Program-made: the position numbers and the translations under genes | NCBI GenBank assembly: GCA_019671135.1 | Contig: JAHRHY010000001.1 | Location: forward strand, 1,488,001-1,552,000 | Reading direction: 5' to 3' | DNA from: Linnemannia hyalina | Lineage: Eukaryota > Mortierellomycota > Mortierellomycetes > Mortierellales > Mortierellaceae | DNA: 64,000 nucleotides | Shown here: in pieces, positions 10,853-21,984 of the stretch | How positions within the stretch are numbered: position 1 is the first letter of the stretch | How the letters are laid out: every line of letters starts with the position of its first letter | The notes under the pieces: generated by a model | Databases searched by the model: none | What the model was told of the DNA's origin: nothing | What the model saw: the letters and a program-made list of their open reading frames with translations, nothing else

Positions 10853-12244
10853 ATGTCCTCCTCTCGCATCCTCCAAGACGACGATTGGGTCGTCGGTGCT
10901 CCTTCCGAAAAAAAGTCTTCGCACAAACCTGTCTCTAGTCCTACTCCTCCTCCTTCATCCTCGTTTTCCTCAGCTCGACTGACCAGGGCACCTCAAAAGC
11001 TAAACGGAAACAGCAGCAGCAGCAGCAACCACAACAATAGCAACAGCCACGCCTACATCAAAGGCACCTGCAACACAACCAGCGGCAACAGCAGCACCAA
11101 CATCATGAATAACGTCATAAGGAGCTATCCCTCCAGTCGAGATACAAGACACGAAGCCTACGGGTTTTTTAGCACTGGCCAGAACACCCACCACTTTGAA
11201 TCGTACCTCTCACGCAAGGGACACCAGGACATCCAACCATTTCCTCAAGCAAGGTCATCTACCGAGCGAGTCTCTGTCCCTTTGCCAGAAGGAACTGGGA
11301 AGGCTGCGGGAGTTTGGAATGCTTTCAATGGATCGTACACTCAACAGGACTGGGCAAACTATGCTCGCGGTCAAGCAGCACCTGGTGCCAAAAGGCCTAC
11401 CAACATAGCATCAACAACAGCAGCAACAGCAACAGCAACAGCTCGAACGAATGGACCTACTTCGACAGCGGTGGCTTCTCATCAGGCACAGAAGCCGTCA
11501 CTTTCGCCTTTGGCCAAGCCATCCTCTGCCCATGCCTCTGCTTCTTCTGCAGCTCGTCCCTCTTCTTCTTCTTCTTCTTCCTCTTCTTCAACCTCCAAGC
11601 CTTCAGCTGCTCCAATGGCACCACCTCGCCCCCCTGCCCTTTTGATCGATCTGGAGTTCACCTCGAACACTCCTGTCACCCCTACCCTGAATTCCAGTGT
11701 GTTGGCAGATCTGATGGACCTGGACTTTTCTCCTATTACCCCCGCTACAACAACGACTACTGCGCCCATTATTGGTGCCGACATTGGGACCGAGCCACCC
11801 AAGGATTCAGCAGAGAAGGCCGCTGTGACTGCAGAGTCTACACTGATTGACTTTTCGGACGCCTTCAGTGGCCCACCAGCCCTCAACGAATCAAGATGCC
11901 ACTCCGCGTCGAGTGTGTCATTTGGAGATGCCATTCACTCGGACGACCACATGGCAGCGGGTGGATACACTACCGGCAACACTGACTATGACGACGAGGA
12001 CAGCGACAGCGGCAGCGACAGTGGCAGCGACAGTGACAGCGACAGCAGCGATGATGACGACGACGATCACCTCCATCGCCAGTTTGGTGTTGACAAGAGC
12101 CTCCACAATGACAAGGACGCGGAATCTGATGCCAAGGGTATCTTTGTCGACTTTGCGACCTTGGCCAACCTCAGGACGGAGCTCTTGGACGCCAACGTCA
12201 CCTGGGAGGACCTCTTGACACGGCTGAAGAGAGGCCACGCGTGA
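10853..12244 (+). CDS. Ser-rich disordered protein with clathrin-box-like motifs (hypothetical)
   Basis: A single long exon gives 463 aa from the ATG at 10853; the frame stays open further upstream, but that part looks like a pyrimidine-rich leader. The N-terminus reads MSSSRILQDDDWVVGAP. The middle is Ser/Asn/Thr/Ala-rich with a run of about twelve Ser near 11566. Then come two short motifs of clathrin-box form (L-phi-x-phi-D/E): LIDLE in PALLIDLEFTS, and LMDLD in LADLMDLDFSP. A LIDFSDAF segment with a DxF-type adaptor motif follows. Next is a strongly acidic Ser/Asp repeat (about residues 377-402), and the tail is an amphipathic helix-like TWEDLLTRLKRG. I do not recognise a family. The motifs would fit an endocytic or trafficking adaptor, but short motifs in a low-complexity protein are weak evidence. 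Confidence 0.7.
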   Translation: MSSSRILQDDDWVVGAPSEKKSSHKPVSSPTPPPSSSFSSARLTRAPQKLNGNSSSSSNHNNSNSHAYIKGTCNTTSGNSSTNIMNNVIRSYPSSRDTRHEAYGFFSTGQNTHHFESYLSRKGHQDIQPFPQARSSTERVSVPLPEGTGKAAGVWNAFNGSYTQQDWANYARGQAAPGAKRPTNIASTTAATATATARTNGPTSTAVASHQAQKPSLSPLAKPSSAHASASSAARPSSSSSSSSSSTSKPSAAPMAPPRPPALLIDLEFTSNTPVTPTLNSSVLADLMDLDFSPITPATTTTTAPIIGADIGTEPPKDSAEKAAVTAESTLIDFSDAFSGPPALNESRCHSASSVSFGDAIHSDDHMAAGGYTTGNTDYDDEDSDSGSDSGSDSDSDSSDDDDDDHLHRQFGVDKSLHNDKDAESDAKGIFVDFATLANLRTELLDANVTWEDLLTRLKRGHA

Positions 12245-12717
12245 GCAGCGAAGTCTTTTTTCCCATCACCCACCAATCATTGATCGCCTGCGGTCCTGCG
12301 GTTCCTTTTTTCTTTCTTTTGTTTGCGCCTTTGCTTGTTTTTTACATATTTTTTTTTGTTGTGCCTTTTTTCCACACTTGCTATCTTTTTGTCGCGCATA
12401 CATCACCAAATTATACCTTGCTACCTTCGCTACCTTTGCACGCACTTCCCTTTCCTTGTCCTTCCCTTTGCTCAACTTGCAAGATGTACATATTCTATTG
12501 TTTCCTTTCTTCCTCGCCGACAAACAAAACAAAGCAAACAACATAGCAAAACGTCTTTTTCAAATACAATCTACGCGAATGATATTAAAGTGCTTTCGGT
12601 TTATTATTCCACATGGAACAACTAAGTTTGGCTCATAAGAGTAATGCTGAAAGAGAGTGGAAAGGAAATTTTAATAAAAAAAAAAAAAAAAAAAAAGAAG
12701 CCCTCTTAATAAGGCTT
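12245..12717. other. Convergent 3' intergenic region
   Basis: These 473 nt lie between two convergent stop codons. The sequence is T-rich with T6-T9 runs, and an A21 run followed by GAAG at 12677-12700, fitting 3' UTRs and polyadenylation regions. No gene is seen. Confidence 0.4.
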
Positions 12718-14378
12718 CTACTTCTTGATAGGCTTGGACTGGCGGAAATGGACCTTGATCGCAACCCCCTTCTTGTCGGTCGTCACCGTGATATCCGAAG
12801 TTTTCTTCAGAATCTTGTCGCAACCCAAGTTAACCCAAGACGCCGCATAACGTTGACCCATAAACGTCAACAAGTTGTCCGCAGCACCAGTATCAGGCGA
12901 AGGGCCGCCGATAATGAACTTTGCAATCTTTTGAATGTAACCAGGAGCAACGTTGCCAAAGTTTATGCAGTAGGCCTTCGGGTTTGCTTGGTTGAGGTTG
13001 GAGGCGAGGTGTTGGTTGACGCCTCGGCGGTAGGCGTTTAGTTTTGTGAGGGAGGGCTTGTTGTTGGAGACGGCCATGGGGTCGTTGGAAGGGATCAAGG
13101 CGACGGGGGCGTGTTGGTGCGAGGCGTGGAGTTCGTTGAGCGCCATTGAGCCCAGCTGGACGCCGGATTCCATCAGCGATGGGGCTTTGAAGGGCTGGCA
13201 TTTGAGCTCCTATTAAGTATTGGATACAATGAGGTTGTTAGTTCAACAAAGGAACAGCGAGCAGAAATGCATAAGAGTCAAAAAGATAAAAGGTGAGGTA
13301 GAGTAAAAAAAAACCCCCCCTTACAGGATCGAGAAAGTCGGCAACCAAGGCATTATCAGAGCCGTTGGAAATCTCTGTAAACTTCTTGAGCTTGTTGCGG
13401 TTAGCCTTGGTGGCCTGAGAGAAATGGCCACTCTTGGACTGGAGGTAAGTCGTAATGACATTATCACTCTGGTCCTGGTCAATGATACCAAAGTGGCGGG
13501 TCGTGGGACACGGATTGCCATTGGGGTCCTTGCCGAGAGGAGGGATGGTAACCTTGCCAGCATCCTTGGCAATCTGGACGGCTTGGAAAAACTTGTGGGC
13601 GTTGCAGAAGGCGACTTGACTAAAGATGTCGGTGGACGAGAGGCCGTTGACACAGTCCGTGATGTCGCCTGTGAGTGTGACTGAGTCAGAGTTTGCACCG
13701 AACCAGAGGCCGACGATGAAGTTCTTGGGCAGCTTTGGGACCACTGGAGCGATTGCTGGCTTCGTGCCTTGGAAGGAAGATGGGGTATTGAAGAATAGAA
13801 GAAGGAAACGCGTGTTAAGTAAATTGACGCCTTTTTTTGTTTGATTTTGCCGCTGTCCAAACGGCAGAACAGTCAATCCAAAATGGAAAAATGCAACTTT
13901 CTTCTTTACTTCTCTCCATATTAGATCTCATCTCAGGGTCAGTGTGAAAGGGGAAAAAGAACTAAGACTCCCTTAGAAGAAAAATGTCCAGCAGACCAAC
14001 CCCACTCTTAAAAAGAACACAGTGCACGAACAGGGTTCATTCGACTCTGTCTGAGAACATATTTCGGCGGTTTCGGAACCTATTTTCCTTCACTTTTCCT
14101 TCCTTACCTTCGTTAATAACGAGTGGGTGGTACACGCTAAAGGTGTTTGCATCAAGATCAAACACCGTAGCCTCGACAAAGACCTGCTGGTCCGCAATGG
14201 TCTGGTCACAGTTGCCCTTCTTGAGGATGTAAGTGCTGGCAAGACCGTGGGCGGTGAGAGGGTTCTTGGGCACTTTGAGGAAGCATGCCCCCAGGTCTGC
14301 TTTGGCTTCAACAGAACCGGAGAAGGCCAGGAGGGAGGCGGAGAGGGAGATGAGGAAGTACGATGTGAGCTTGACCAT
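12718..14378 (-). CDS. Secreted eight-cysteine protein of unknown function
   Basis: Three exons on the minus strand (14378-14108, 13767-13325, 13209-12718) join in frame to 401 aa. The N-terminus is a clear secretion signal (MVKLTSYFLISLSASLLAFS, then cleavage probably near SVEA-KAD). The mature part has eight Cys, an even number suitable for disulfides, and no transmembrane segment or GPI-type tail. The C-terminus is basic (KVHFRQSKPIKK). I see no catalytic motif and do not recognise the family. The middle exon encodes an ITDCVNGLSSTDIFSQVAFCNAHKF stretch with two of the Cys, and the last a conserved-looking AYCINFGNVAPGYIQKIAK. It could be a wall-associated protein, an extracellular binding protein or an effector. 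Spacing and phase of both introns are clean, so the gene model is firmer than the function. Confidence 0.75.
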
Positions 14379-16491
14379 TGTGATAGTACGTTGGGAGTAT
14401 TATGTATTAGAAGGGTGAGAGGGTAATAGTGGTAGTTGAAGAAAGGTAGAGAATAAAAATGGCGAAGAGGCGAGAGTTGGCCTTATGAGAATCAAGGTGG
14501 GTTGGTTGCAAGCGTGATTGAGAATGTAAAGCAAAGTGGCGATTAAGGAGGATATTGCCGCGGAAGGAGTGGGGTTATAAAAGGCCAGAAGGAAAAGGAG
14601 GAGGTGGAAGAAGGAGTGAAGAGCGACGGGAGGAGAGAGCTGGTATATAAACCTTCGACGCTTAACTGAAAACAGCTACAGAAATAGTTCTTCCAGACCA
14701 TCAAGGTCGTCGCGCATTCACTCAGTCTTGGTTGGCTGTTTAAATTGGCCACTGAATGTAATTAAAATGAGAAAAAAGTAAACAATACCAAGAGGTGTTG
14801 ACCGGCTGGAAAAAATAGCCGTTTGCTTCGCTGAAAAGCTATTCAACAACAAAAAACAACGGGACGAAGGATGAAAGGAAGGTTGATCCGTCCGATGAAA
14901 ACATTCCTCTGTTGCTTTATCCTTCTTCCATGTCCGTCCCTACCTTCCTCCTTCCTTTCTGTGATCTCTAAACAATATCTTGCAAGGCAGCTACATTGAA
15001 AGTGTGTTGCTTTCTCTCCCCCTCTTTTTTCAGCCATACACAGTGTTCAAAGTTGGGACCAAGCAGTGGGGTCAAGTAGTGGGGTATCTCAATCTCTTTT
15101 TTTCTCGCCCTTTGAGCAGTCGCTCTGGCAGGCGCACAATATGATCTTTCTTTTTCGCCGCCGCTCAGCACCCATTGTTTGCCTTCTTAGCCTGGGCGTA
15201 TGTCTCCGCATTACGGGTCCCTCGTCCAAAAGAGAGCTCATTTCCCACTTATTTCGATGTTTATGCTTCTTGACCATTCGTCGAAGGGCATGAACGGGAA
15301 GGAGGTCAGGCAACAAAAAAGAAAAGAAAAATAAAGTGCTCTCCGCAATTGACATGTCAATACAGTGAACAGACCAAAACAAATAATCAAATGACAATGC
15401 AAAAGGAAGCGCAGGTGGACAAAGCCCTCCACATTTGGCAATTTACGACCGAAAGACAGGAGAGACAGTGAGAAATAGGGTAGTACCACGGTGGTGATAC
15501 ATGAGTGATATTTTTCCTTCTCGAATGACGAACGGCGCTCTCCCGTTCACCACAGTTGATTTTTATTCGGTTCTCACTTTGTAACTACCCCTGTGCCTGA
15601 ATCTGCATCATAGGCGATTCTTGCCGTTAGGAGTTTGAGGCGACCTTGTTTTTTTTTTTGCATATTGACCCGAAGTCTTGCCTCCCCTCCAGTGAGAGTG
15701 AGTGAGTTAAACGCATGAAAACATAAAGAAACGATACCGGTACCGATGAACGATGAAGGAGGTCATCCAAATATAGCCGGAACTTCCTCGGAGATAAAAA
15801 CAAGTTGGAAGAACTAATCCCAGTCAAACCCTCCTAAACGCAGGATCCATCAATATCTTTGTGTATTATCTCTCTTGCTCTCTTTATATTTCCTCCTCTC
15901 CATCCATCCTTCCTTTCTTTGTCTATCATCGTTCAACCACTTTGAAACGAGGGCGCCAATAAGACGAGAGGTCAAAGTGGTCGAGGAGCGAGATTTTTTT
16001 TACTGTACACCCTTTCATCTACACAAAAAAAAAAAAAAAGAGACGAAGCACCCTGTTTTTGTAAGCATCGTACTTACGTTCTTAGGGCCTCGACTCATCC
16101 AACCCTCTTCCTTCAGCTTGCTGCAGGGGAGACTTTCTCCATTGATACAATGCATGCACTTACTTTGACTTAAAACGGTACGTGAATCGAGCAGTGGTTT
16201 TTTTTATTGTAGCCTTTCATTTTTTTCCTGGTACTGGGCCTTAGGCAATGATAGAACCTTCTAGCTTTTACCGTCATGCTACCCTAATGAATGTAAATAT
16301 GCGTCAAGAAGGATAGACTCTTCGGCATAACAATCATCACAAAATCGTAATTCTATCTCAAAACATGATTGTACTATTCTGTACATGTGGTAAAGAATAA
16401 GAAGGTGCCGAGATGCAAACTGAGAGAATGAATTTTTAATTGAATATGAAAGTGAGAGGGGAGGAAAGTGAACGAGAGAGACATGAATGAT
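14379..16491. other. Gene-poor intergenic region
   Basis: About 2.1 kb lie between the start of the secreted protein gene and the stop of AIM24. Short A/T runs occur, for example an A15 run at 16025-16039, along with TATA-like words at 14574-14579 (TATAAA) and 14643-14650. None of the short open frames has family character. The part next to 14378 should hold the secreted protein promoter. Confidence 0.4.
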
Positions 16492-18349
16492 CTATGCGCT
16501 GCTTGACTCGCGTTTGGTAATAGTAGAGCCCTCGCCGTGGTGGTCAATAACCTGACGCTTGATCTGAGGAGTCGATCCCGAAAGAGGCGTAGAAGCAGTA
16601 GCAGACGATGCAGCAGCGGCGGAGCCAGTCTTGGTAATAGTAACATGGCCATCACGAGTCACAGTCGCAAAAGTGTTTGGAGGGGTGGTAGGCTTGGGAG
16701 GTGCGGGAGCAACGGGGGCAGGGAAAATGACGGGAAGCTTGGTGGCTGAGGAGGTTATCTGCTTTAAAACTTCAGTGCTCGGGCGGACGCGACTGCAGAG
16801 GTAGAAATCTCCGGGTCCCTGGAGGCGGACAAACTCTTGCTTTCCAAAGAGGACATTGCCCAGACGCTCTCCGAGACGGGAGGCAATGTTCAATGTCGTG
16901 GCGACGTAGGGGTTAGAGAGGATCTTGGACGAACGCGACTCGGGCTCTGCCAAATGCGTAGGGTCGATAGCCAGACGCGAAGCTGTAGGTGATGAACCAG
17001 CCTCCCAAGCGATCAAATGTCTACAGGACCCATGACCAATCAAAAGAAACGTCGTTAGGTTACAGTTAGAGTGCACGCGAGATCCTGTGTCTCTCACTGC
17101 TTCTTCCACGCGACTGTCACTTATCCAAAAAAAACTCTTGGGTGGCGACTTACCTAGGGTTGACGAGGTACTCCTCCTTGGGCGCGAGAACAAGGCGGTA
17201 AATGCCTCCGTAGCTTGCAATAGCGAGCGTTCCACGACCAGTCACACGGTGGGCGAAAAAGTTGGTGACGCCTAATCCTGCCTTGGCCAATCCAAGCTGA
17301 AGAATGACGCGGGGAGATCTGGCCAAGAAAGCGTCGCGTCTGATGTAGTATTCCGAAGTGCCATCCATGCGAATAGCTGCAATGTCCGACATATGTTGAG
17401 GCGCCAACAAAACGTCTCCTGAAACAGTGTCCGTTGAGAACTATTTAAGGATAGAAAGAAGTGAAGTCCAGATCGCGTTCGGTTAGTCGTTTGCCATTTC
17501 ATCCCATAAACTGACCGTTGCTACTTTAGCTACCGTTTCTGCTATTATGTCTGACTATCTCCCGAGACTTGCCTTTTGAAAGTGCAATGATCCTCCTGCC
17601 AAGCGACGTCCAAGAGCCTTCAATGGGTTGGTGACAGTCGAGAGCTCCGATTGGACCTAGATAAGTTGACATGACAAAACCTTCCGCGTTAGCTATTGAG
17701 CTAAATCTTGGAACAGATCCTATAAGTGCCAAGTGTAACGGCGTGAAAAGACTCACCTCAGCCGAGCTTCCGACAGCAGCACCAGGTGCGGCATAGAGCT
17801 CTGAACGCTGGGGCAATCTGACGTGAAGCATCGATCCCAATCCTGCGCTGACAACCTCAAATTCGGGATCGGCGACCGAGGGCTGTTTGATCCACTTGGA
17901 GGCGCTGTTGATACCTATTCGCACGTTTCGCCAATGACAATGAAGAAGTGCTCTGTCAATGCCATGTCCTAAAGCTGATGTCATACTGATACCAGTCCTT
18001 GCTTTGGTACAATCGAAGAAAGGACTCTCATACCAGGCAGGATCGACATGATGCCCTTCTTGGGGGCCTGAGAAACCCCCAAAGTGCTGGAAGTCTCCGT
18101 GCGCGACTGATCGTCCGAGGTAGAGGGCTTGGCGTTGGTGTTATTATTGGCAGACAATGCATCCCTGCGTGCCTGAATGCGCTCCTCGAGTGAATCCAGC
18201 TTTCTGTCCAGGGTAGGGGCCTCACCGCTGGTTGGCTGCGAGGCGGCGTTGTAGGCCAGGTTGGCGTAGGTTCTCCTCACAGCGGTGAGGCTGGCGCCTG
18301 CGACACGTCCGGTTTGTGCCACCTGGGCGATTGTCCTGACATTCATCAT
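16492..18349 (-). CDS. AIM24: AIM24-family mitochondrial inner-membrane protein
   Basis: Five exons on the minus strand (18349-18034, 17914-17757, 17656-17573, 17440-17154, 17020-16492) join in frame to 457 aa. AIM24 in yeast is an inner-membrane protein that stabilises the MICOS complex and respiratory chain assembly. The N-terminus (MMNVRTIAQVAQTGRVAGAS...RRTY) looks like a mitochondrial presequence. The core shows the TRAP-like beta fold of the family: FEVVSAGLGSMLHVRL, then LYAAPGAAVG, then GGSLHFQKFSTDTVSGDVLLAP, and a glycine-rich RVTGRGTLAIASYGGIYRLVL. The C-terminal about 120 residues are Pro/Ala/Thr-rich and probably disordered. Intron 3 begins with GC (AAG|GCAAGT) and ends TAG; this is the only way to keep the conserved QKF block in frame. 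The start faces APC3 across 360 nt. Confidence 0.88.
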
Positions 18350-18709
18350 TGCTGTAAAGAAAATGGAGAGGGTGTGGTAGAGCCAACGGACACGAAAACT
18401 GGGCCTCGAAACCGAACTGAACGGCAAACCGAGGGCTGCGAGTGTGACTGGTTTCGAGGCTCGTCTCAGAATTTGTTATTATCGCATGCCTGTCACGCGC
18501 TTAAAAAATGGGCGATGCTCAGGTCTTTTGTTCGCCTCCATTATCGCCACCGAACTTGCGCTCAACTGAACTGAACACACCTTCTTCTCTATCGACACTA
18601 CAGACACGACAGGAGACAACAAGAACAATACCGACTAGGCTCTTTTCAATAACAACATTCATTCCACTGATAACAAGAAAAGGATTCAGCATCGCAACTC
18701 ATTGCCACG
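18350..18709. promoter_or_regulatory. Shared divergent promoter of AIM24 and APC3
   Basis: Only 360 nt separate the two start codons, so both core promoters must lie within it. No clear TATA box is visible. A CG-containing stretch (acacgaaaactgggcctcgaaaccgaac and related) lies nearer AIM24. The assignment is positional. Confidence 0.5.
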
Positions 18710-21700
18710 ATGGCTGTCACGGCATCGACAACCACCAGCCATGGCTCCGCGTCCGTCACTGTAGACTCGCTACCAAAGCTCACAGCTGTCGGCCAGCGTC
18801 TGGAGCACATCATAAGATACTCGCTTGACCGGTTCCAGTTCAGGAACGCCATCTTTCTGGCAGAGAGGCTCTACTACCACACACGCGGTACTGGTCACAC
18901 GACAGAGGAACACGAATATGCCCAGTATTTGCTTGCAACGTGTCAATACAGGCAAGGACAACCTGAACTGGCATGGGCGAGTCTCGATGGTTGCACCTCG
19001 ATCAGGAATCGGTACCTGTTTGCCCAGTGCTGTCTGGATTTGAGGCGGTATGCCGAGTGCAACGGCGTTCTGGAGTGGCTCCTGCAGGAGGCTTTACCTG
19101 CCTGTTCTGCCACTGGTAAGAAAAAAAAAGCCTTGCTGATATCACCTTGACGGAGCGCTGGGAAAATGCAGGAATCAACCCACACCAACATCCATCAACA
19201 CCTATCAACTCTTTTTCTAACGCGAGATTATGTGTTCTGCATTCTAGACATCATGGCTGGCAAAAACGTATCTAGCACTGGTGACCCTGACAAAGCATCA
19301 GTATTGAATCTCCTCGGGCGGACCGCAAGGTAAGCACATGAATGCTCAAGGGTGCTGTCATGACGGGATGGGTTGTTCACATGAAGAGCTAGTAATAATA
19401 AAGTCATTTTCTACTACAATATGCTTTTGCTACTATGGTTGTCAATGTCACATTAGAGCTCAGCAGCGGCACAAGTTGGCGATCAAATACTTTACGCAGG
19501 CTCTTGAAGCCAATCCGTTTTTGTGGGAAGCGCTCGAGAACCTTTCTGAGCTTGGTAAGAACAGGACGACTCGACTTGCGGGACGTGCGTTGTTATTGAA
19601 ACAGTGCGGATCAAATTATAACCTTTCCTTTTTCCGCTCTACCTCTGTAGGTTCTGCGCCGGACCCAAATAGCATCTTTGCAGAGTTTGACGCCACGATC
19701 GCCAACGTCTTTGCTTCTCGACCAGTACTGGTAATACAACGTGTCAAATCAGCAATGCCGAACCCACCAGCGCCACCAATAATCAAGCTTGAGGATCTGC
19801 AGGATGAAAACATCAACGAGACAGCAACCGAGCCTTCATATAATCAGAGCAGCGTCCCAGCACACGACTTGACAAAACCCAGACAAGGATTTCTCCCGAC
19901 CATCGACACCAACAGCATGGCCGTACTTGCTCAAATGTAAGGATGTGCTGTCACCATGATTGTCTGCTCAGGGGTAATGTTCCGCAAGAACGATAACTCA
20001 CATTTTTCGCCACTGTCATCTTATCCTCATAGATCTGAGGGAAATGGGATCGACAAACCTAATACCCTCCTCAGGCGAGGCACTGCAGGACATATGAAGA
20101 GGCCATTCGAGCGAACCAAAGTAAGTCTTGAATACTTGACTGCAGTGGCTCAAGAATCTGTCTGATATATGTTGCGACGGCAGGACTAACTTTACAATCC
20201 TCCATCTCAGTCTTCGTCAGCTATACCAGCGCGCAACACATCGGGATCGATTACGAAACGAGGGTTCGACAGGCATGCCACCTTTGCCAATTTGCAAAGC
20301 TCCCATCGCACCTCAGTCGCAAATGCCTCATCCAATGCCGTGCCAGAAGTAGGCCAACGATAATACAATACTCCTATCGCTTCTATATTCTATACCAGTA
20401 CCATCTAACTCACATCATTTTTCTTTATGGATTTGACTGGAGCAGGAACCAGCTGCGAGTGCTGTGGCGCCAGCAGTATCAAAAGCCGAGTTACAAGAAG
20501 AGCTGGAAGCGTTGCGCATTGTGGCCGATACCTTCAAGATCCTAGCGAGGGCATATGGCCTCTTCTCTCAAAACAAGTTCACCGAGTCTATGGTGGAGTA
20601 TGAGTCCCTGCCGTATGAACACCTGGCAAGCGGTTGGGTCCAATGCCAACTCGCCAAGAACAAGTTTGAAATGACAGACTATACCACGGTACGTATCAGT
20701 CGAATAAAACCAGCAACATACCTTGGACAGTGCCTGTTGGGATTTTCCTAACTTTTGCAGTTTTTTCCTTCCTTCACTTGATTAAATAGGCTGCCCAGTA
20801 CTTCCAGCGTGCAAGGGAGATGGAGCCAAGTATACACAGAGACATGGAAATCTACTCAACATGCTTGTGGCACTTGAAACAGGAGATGAAACTCTCGGCA
20901 CTCGGCAAGGAACTCAAGGACTCTAACCACCACTCGCCGCAGGCTTGGTGTGCGCTCGGGAACGCCTACAGTTTACGGAACGAGAACGATCAGGCGCTAA
21001 AGTGTTTTCAGCGGGCTATACAATTGGACGATCGGTTTGCTTACGCCCACACGCTTTCTGGACATGAATATAAGGGCCTGGAAGAGTACGATAAGGCCCT
21101 AACGGAGTACCGTACCGCTTTGAGCATTGATGATAGACACTACCCCGCATGGTAATCTTATTTTTTTTTTATCTGGAAGGGCGATCAGGGAAGTGCGATG
21201 GAATTACACGTGCAAAAGGAGAAGTATGTTACTAAGAAGCTGTTACTTTGTTTGTTTGTTGTTTTGTTGTTTGTCACTTCGGGCAACACTTAGGTGCGGT
21301 ATGGGAGATGTGTACATCAAGGTTGGCAAGAGTGATCTTGCACTGATTCATTACAAAGAGGCTCAGAGACTGAACCCGTCCAACACCGTAGTGATTTTCC
21401 TGGTTGGCATTGTAAGTTGTCTGTCTGTCTGTCTGTCTGCCCTTGAATGCCACGTTGTTTTTATTTGCTCTATTGTTTTTCTGTGATCCTCGGCGATTCC
21501 GGTCTTAGATAAACATCGCGGTGTCATACTCCAGCAAAACCAAACTCTAATGATCCCCTATCGGAAACAATCGCCGTCATCTTTCCGTCCTCGTGACATT
21601 GTTATTTGTTAGGTTCAAGAGAGGATGAACAGGACGACAGAAGCCCTGCGGTCGTTTGAGGAAGCGATCCATCTTCAGCCAGGGCACGCTATGGCCCGAT

Positions 21701-21984
21701 TCGAAAAGGCCAAAGTGCAGAAGGAGATGGGTCAATATACGGAAGCGTTGAAGGAGCTCGATGTGGTCCATAAGATTGCTCCGACAGAGCCGCGGGTCTT
21801 TATGCTCCAGGGCGAAATTCTCCTTGAGATGGGCGACAAGAAAGAGGCTCTGAAGAAACTGACATGGGCGCTTGACCTTGATAGCAAGTCGTCCCATGCC
21901 ATTCGGGATCTCATCGACAAGGTCAACCAAGATTCTGATACGGAAGAGCAAGGCTATGACATCCAGCACGACTCGGATGGATGA
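18710..21984 (+). CDS. CDC27: Anaphase-promoting complex subunit 3 (CDC27), TPR protein
   Basis: Ten exons (18710-19115, 19248-19329, 19457-19554, 19651-19936, 20033-20120, 20211-20348, 20446-20688, 20790-21151, 21294-21411, 21613-21984) join in frame to 730 aa. APC3 is a homodimeric TPR scaffold of the APC/C ubiquitin ligase that binds the IR tail of CDC20/CDH1. The N-terminal part holds the ANAPC3 TPRs (YSLDRFQFRNAIFLAERLYYH; HKLAIKYFTQALEANPFLWEALENLSELG). A polar linker follows (about residues 200-360) with a RGFDRHATFANL stretch. The C-terminal TPR superhelix has canonical repeats (HSPQAWCALGNAYSLRNENDQALKCFQRAIQLD; TEALRSFEEAIHLQPGHAMARFEKAKV). The tail is acidic. Intron 9 carries a GTCT microsatellite. 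Length is near the yeast protein (758 aa). Confidence 0.92.
21418..21439 (+). repeat. GTCT tetranucleotide microsatellite in an APC3 intron
   Basis: About five GTCT units lie a few bases after the donor of intron 9. It is simple repeat sequence with no visible coding role. Confidence 0.7.
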
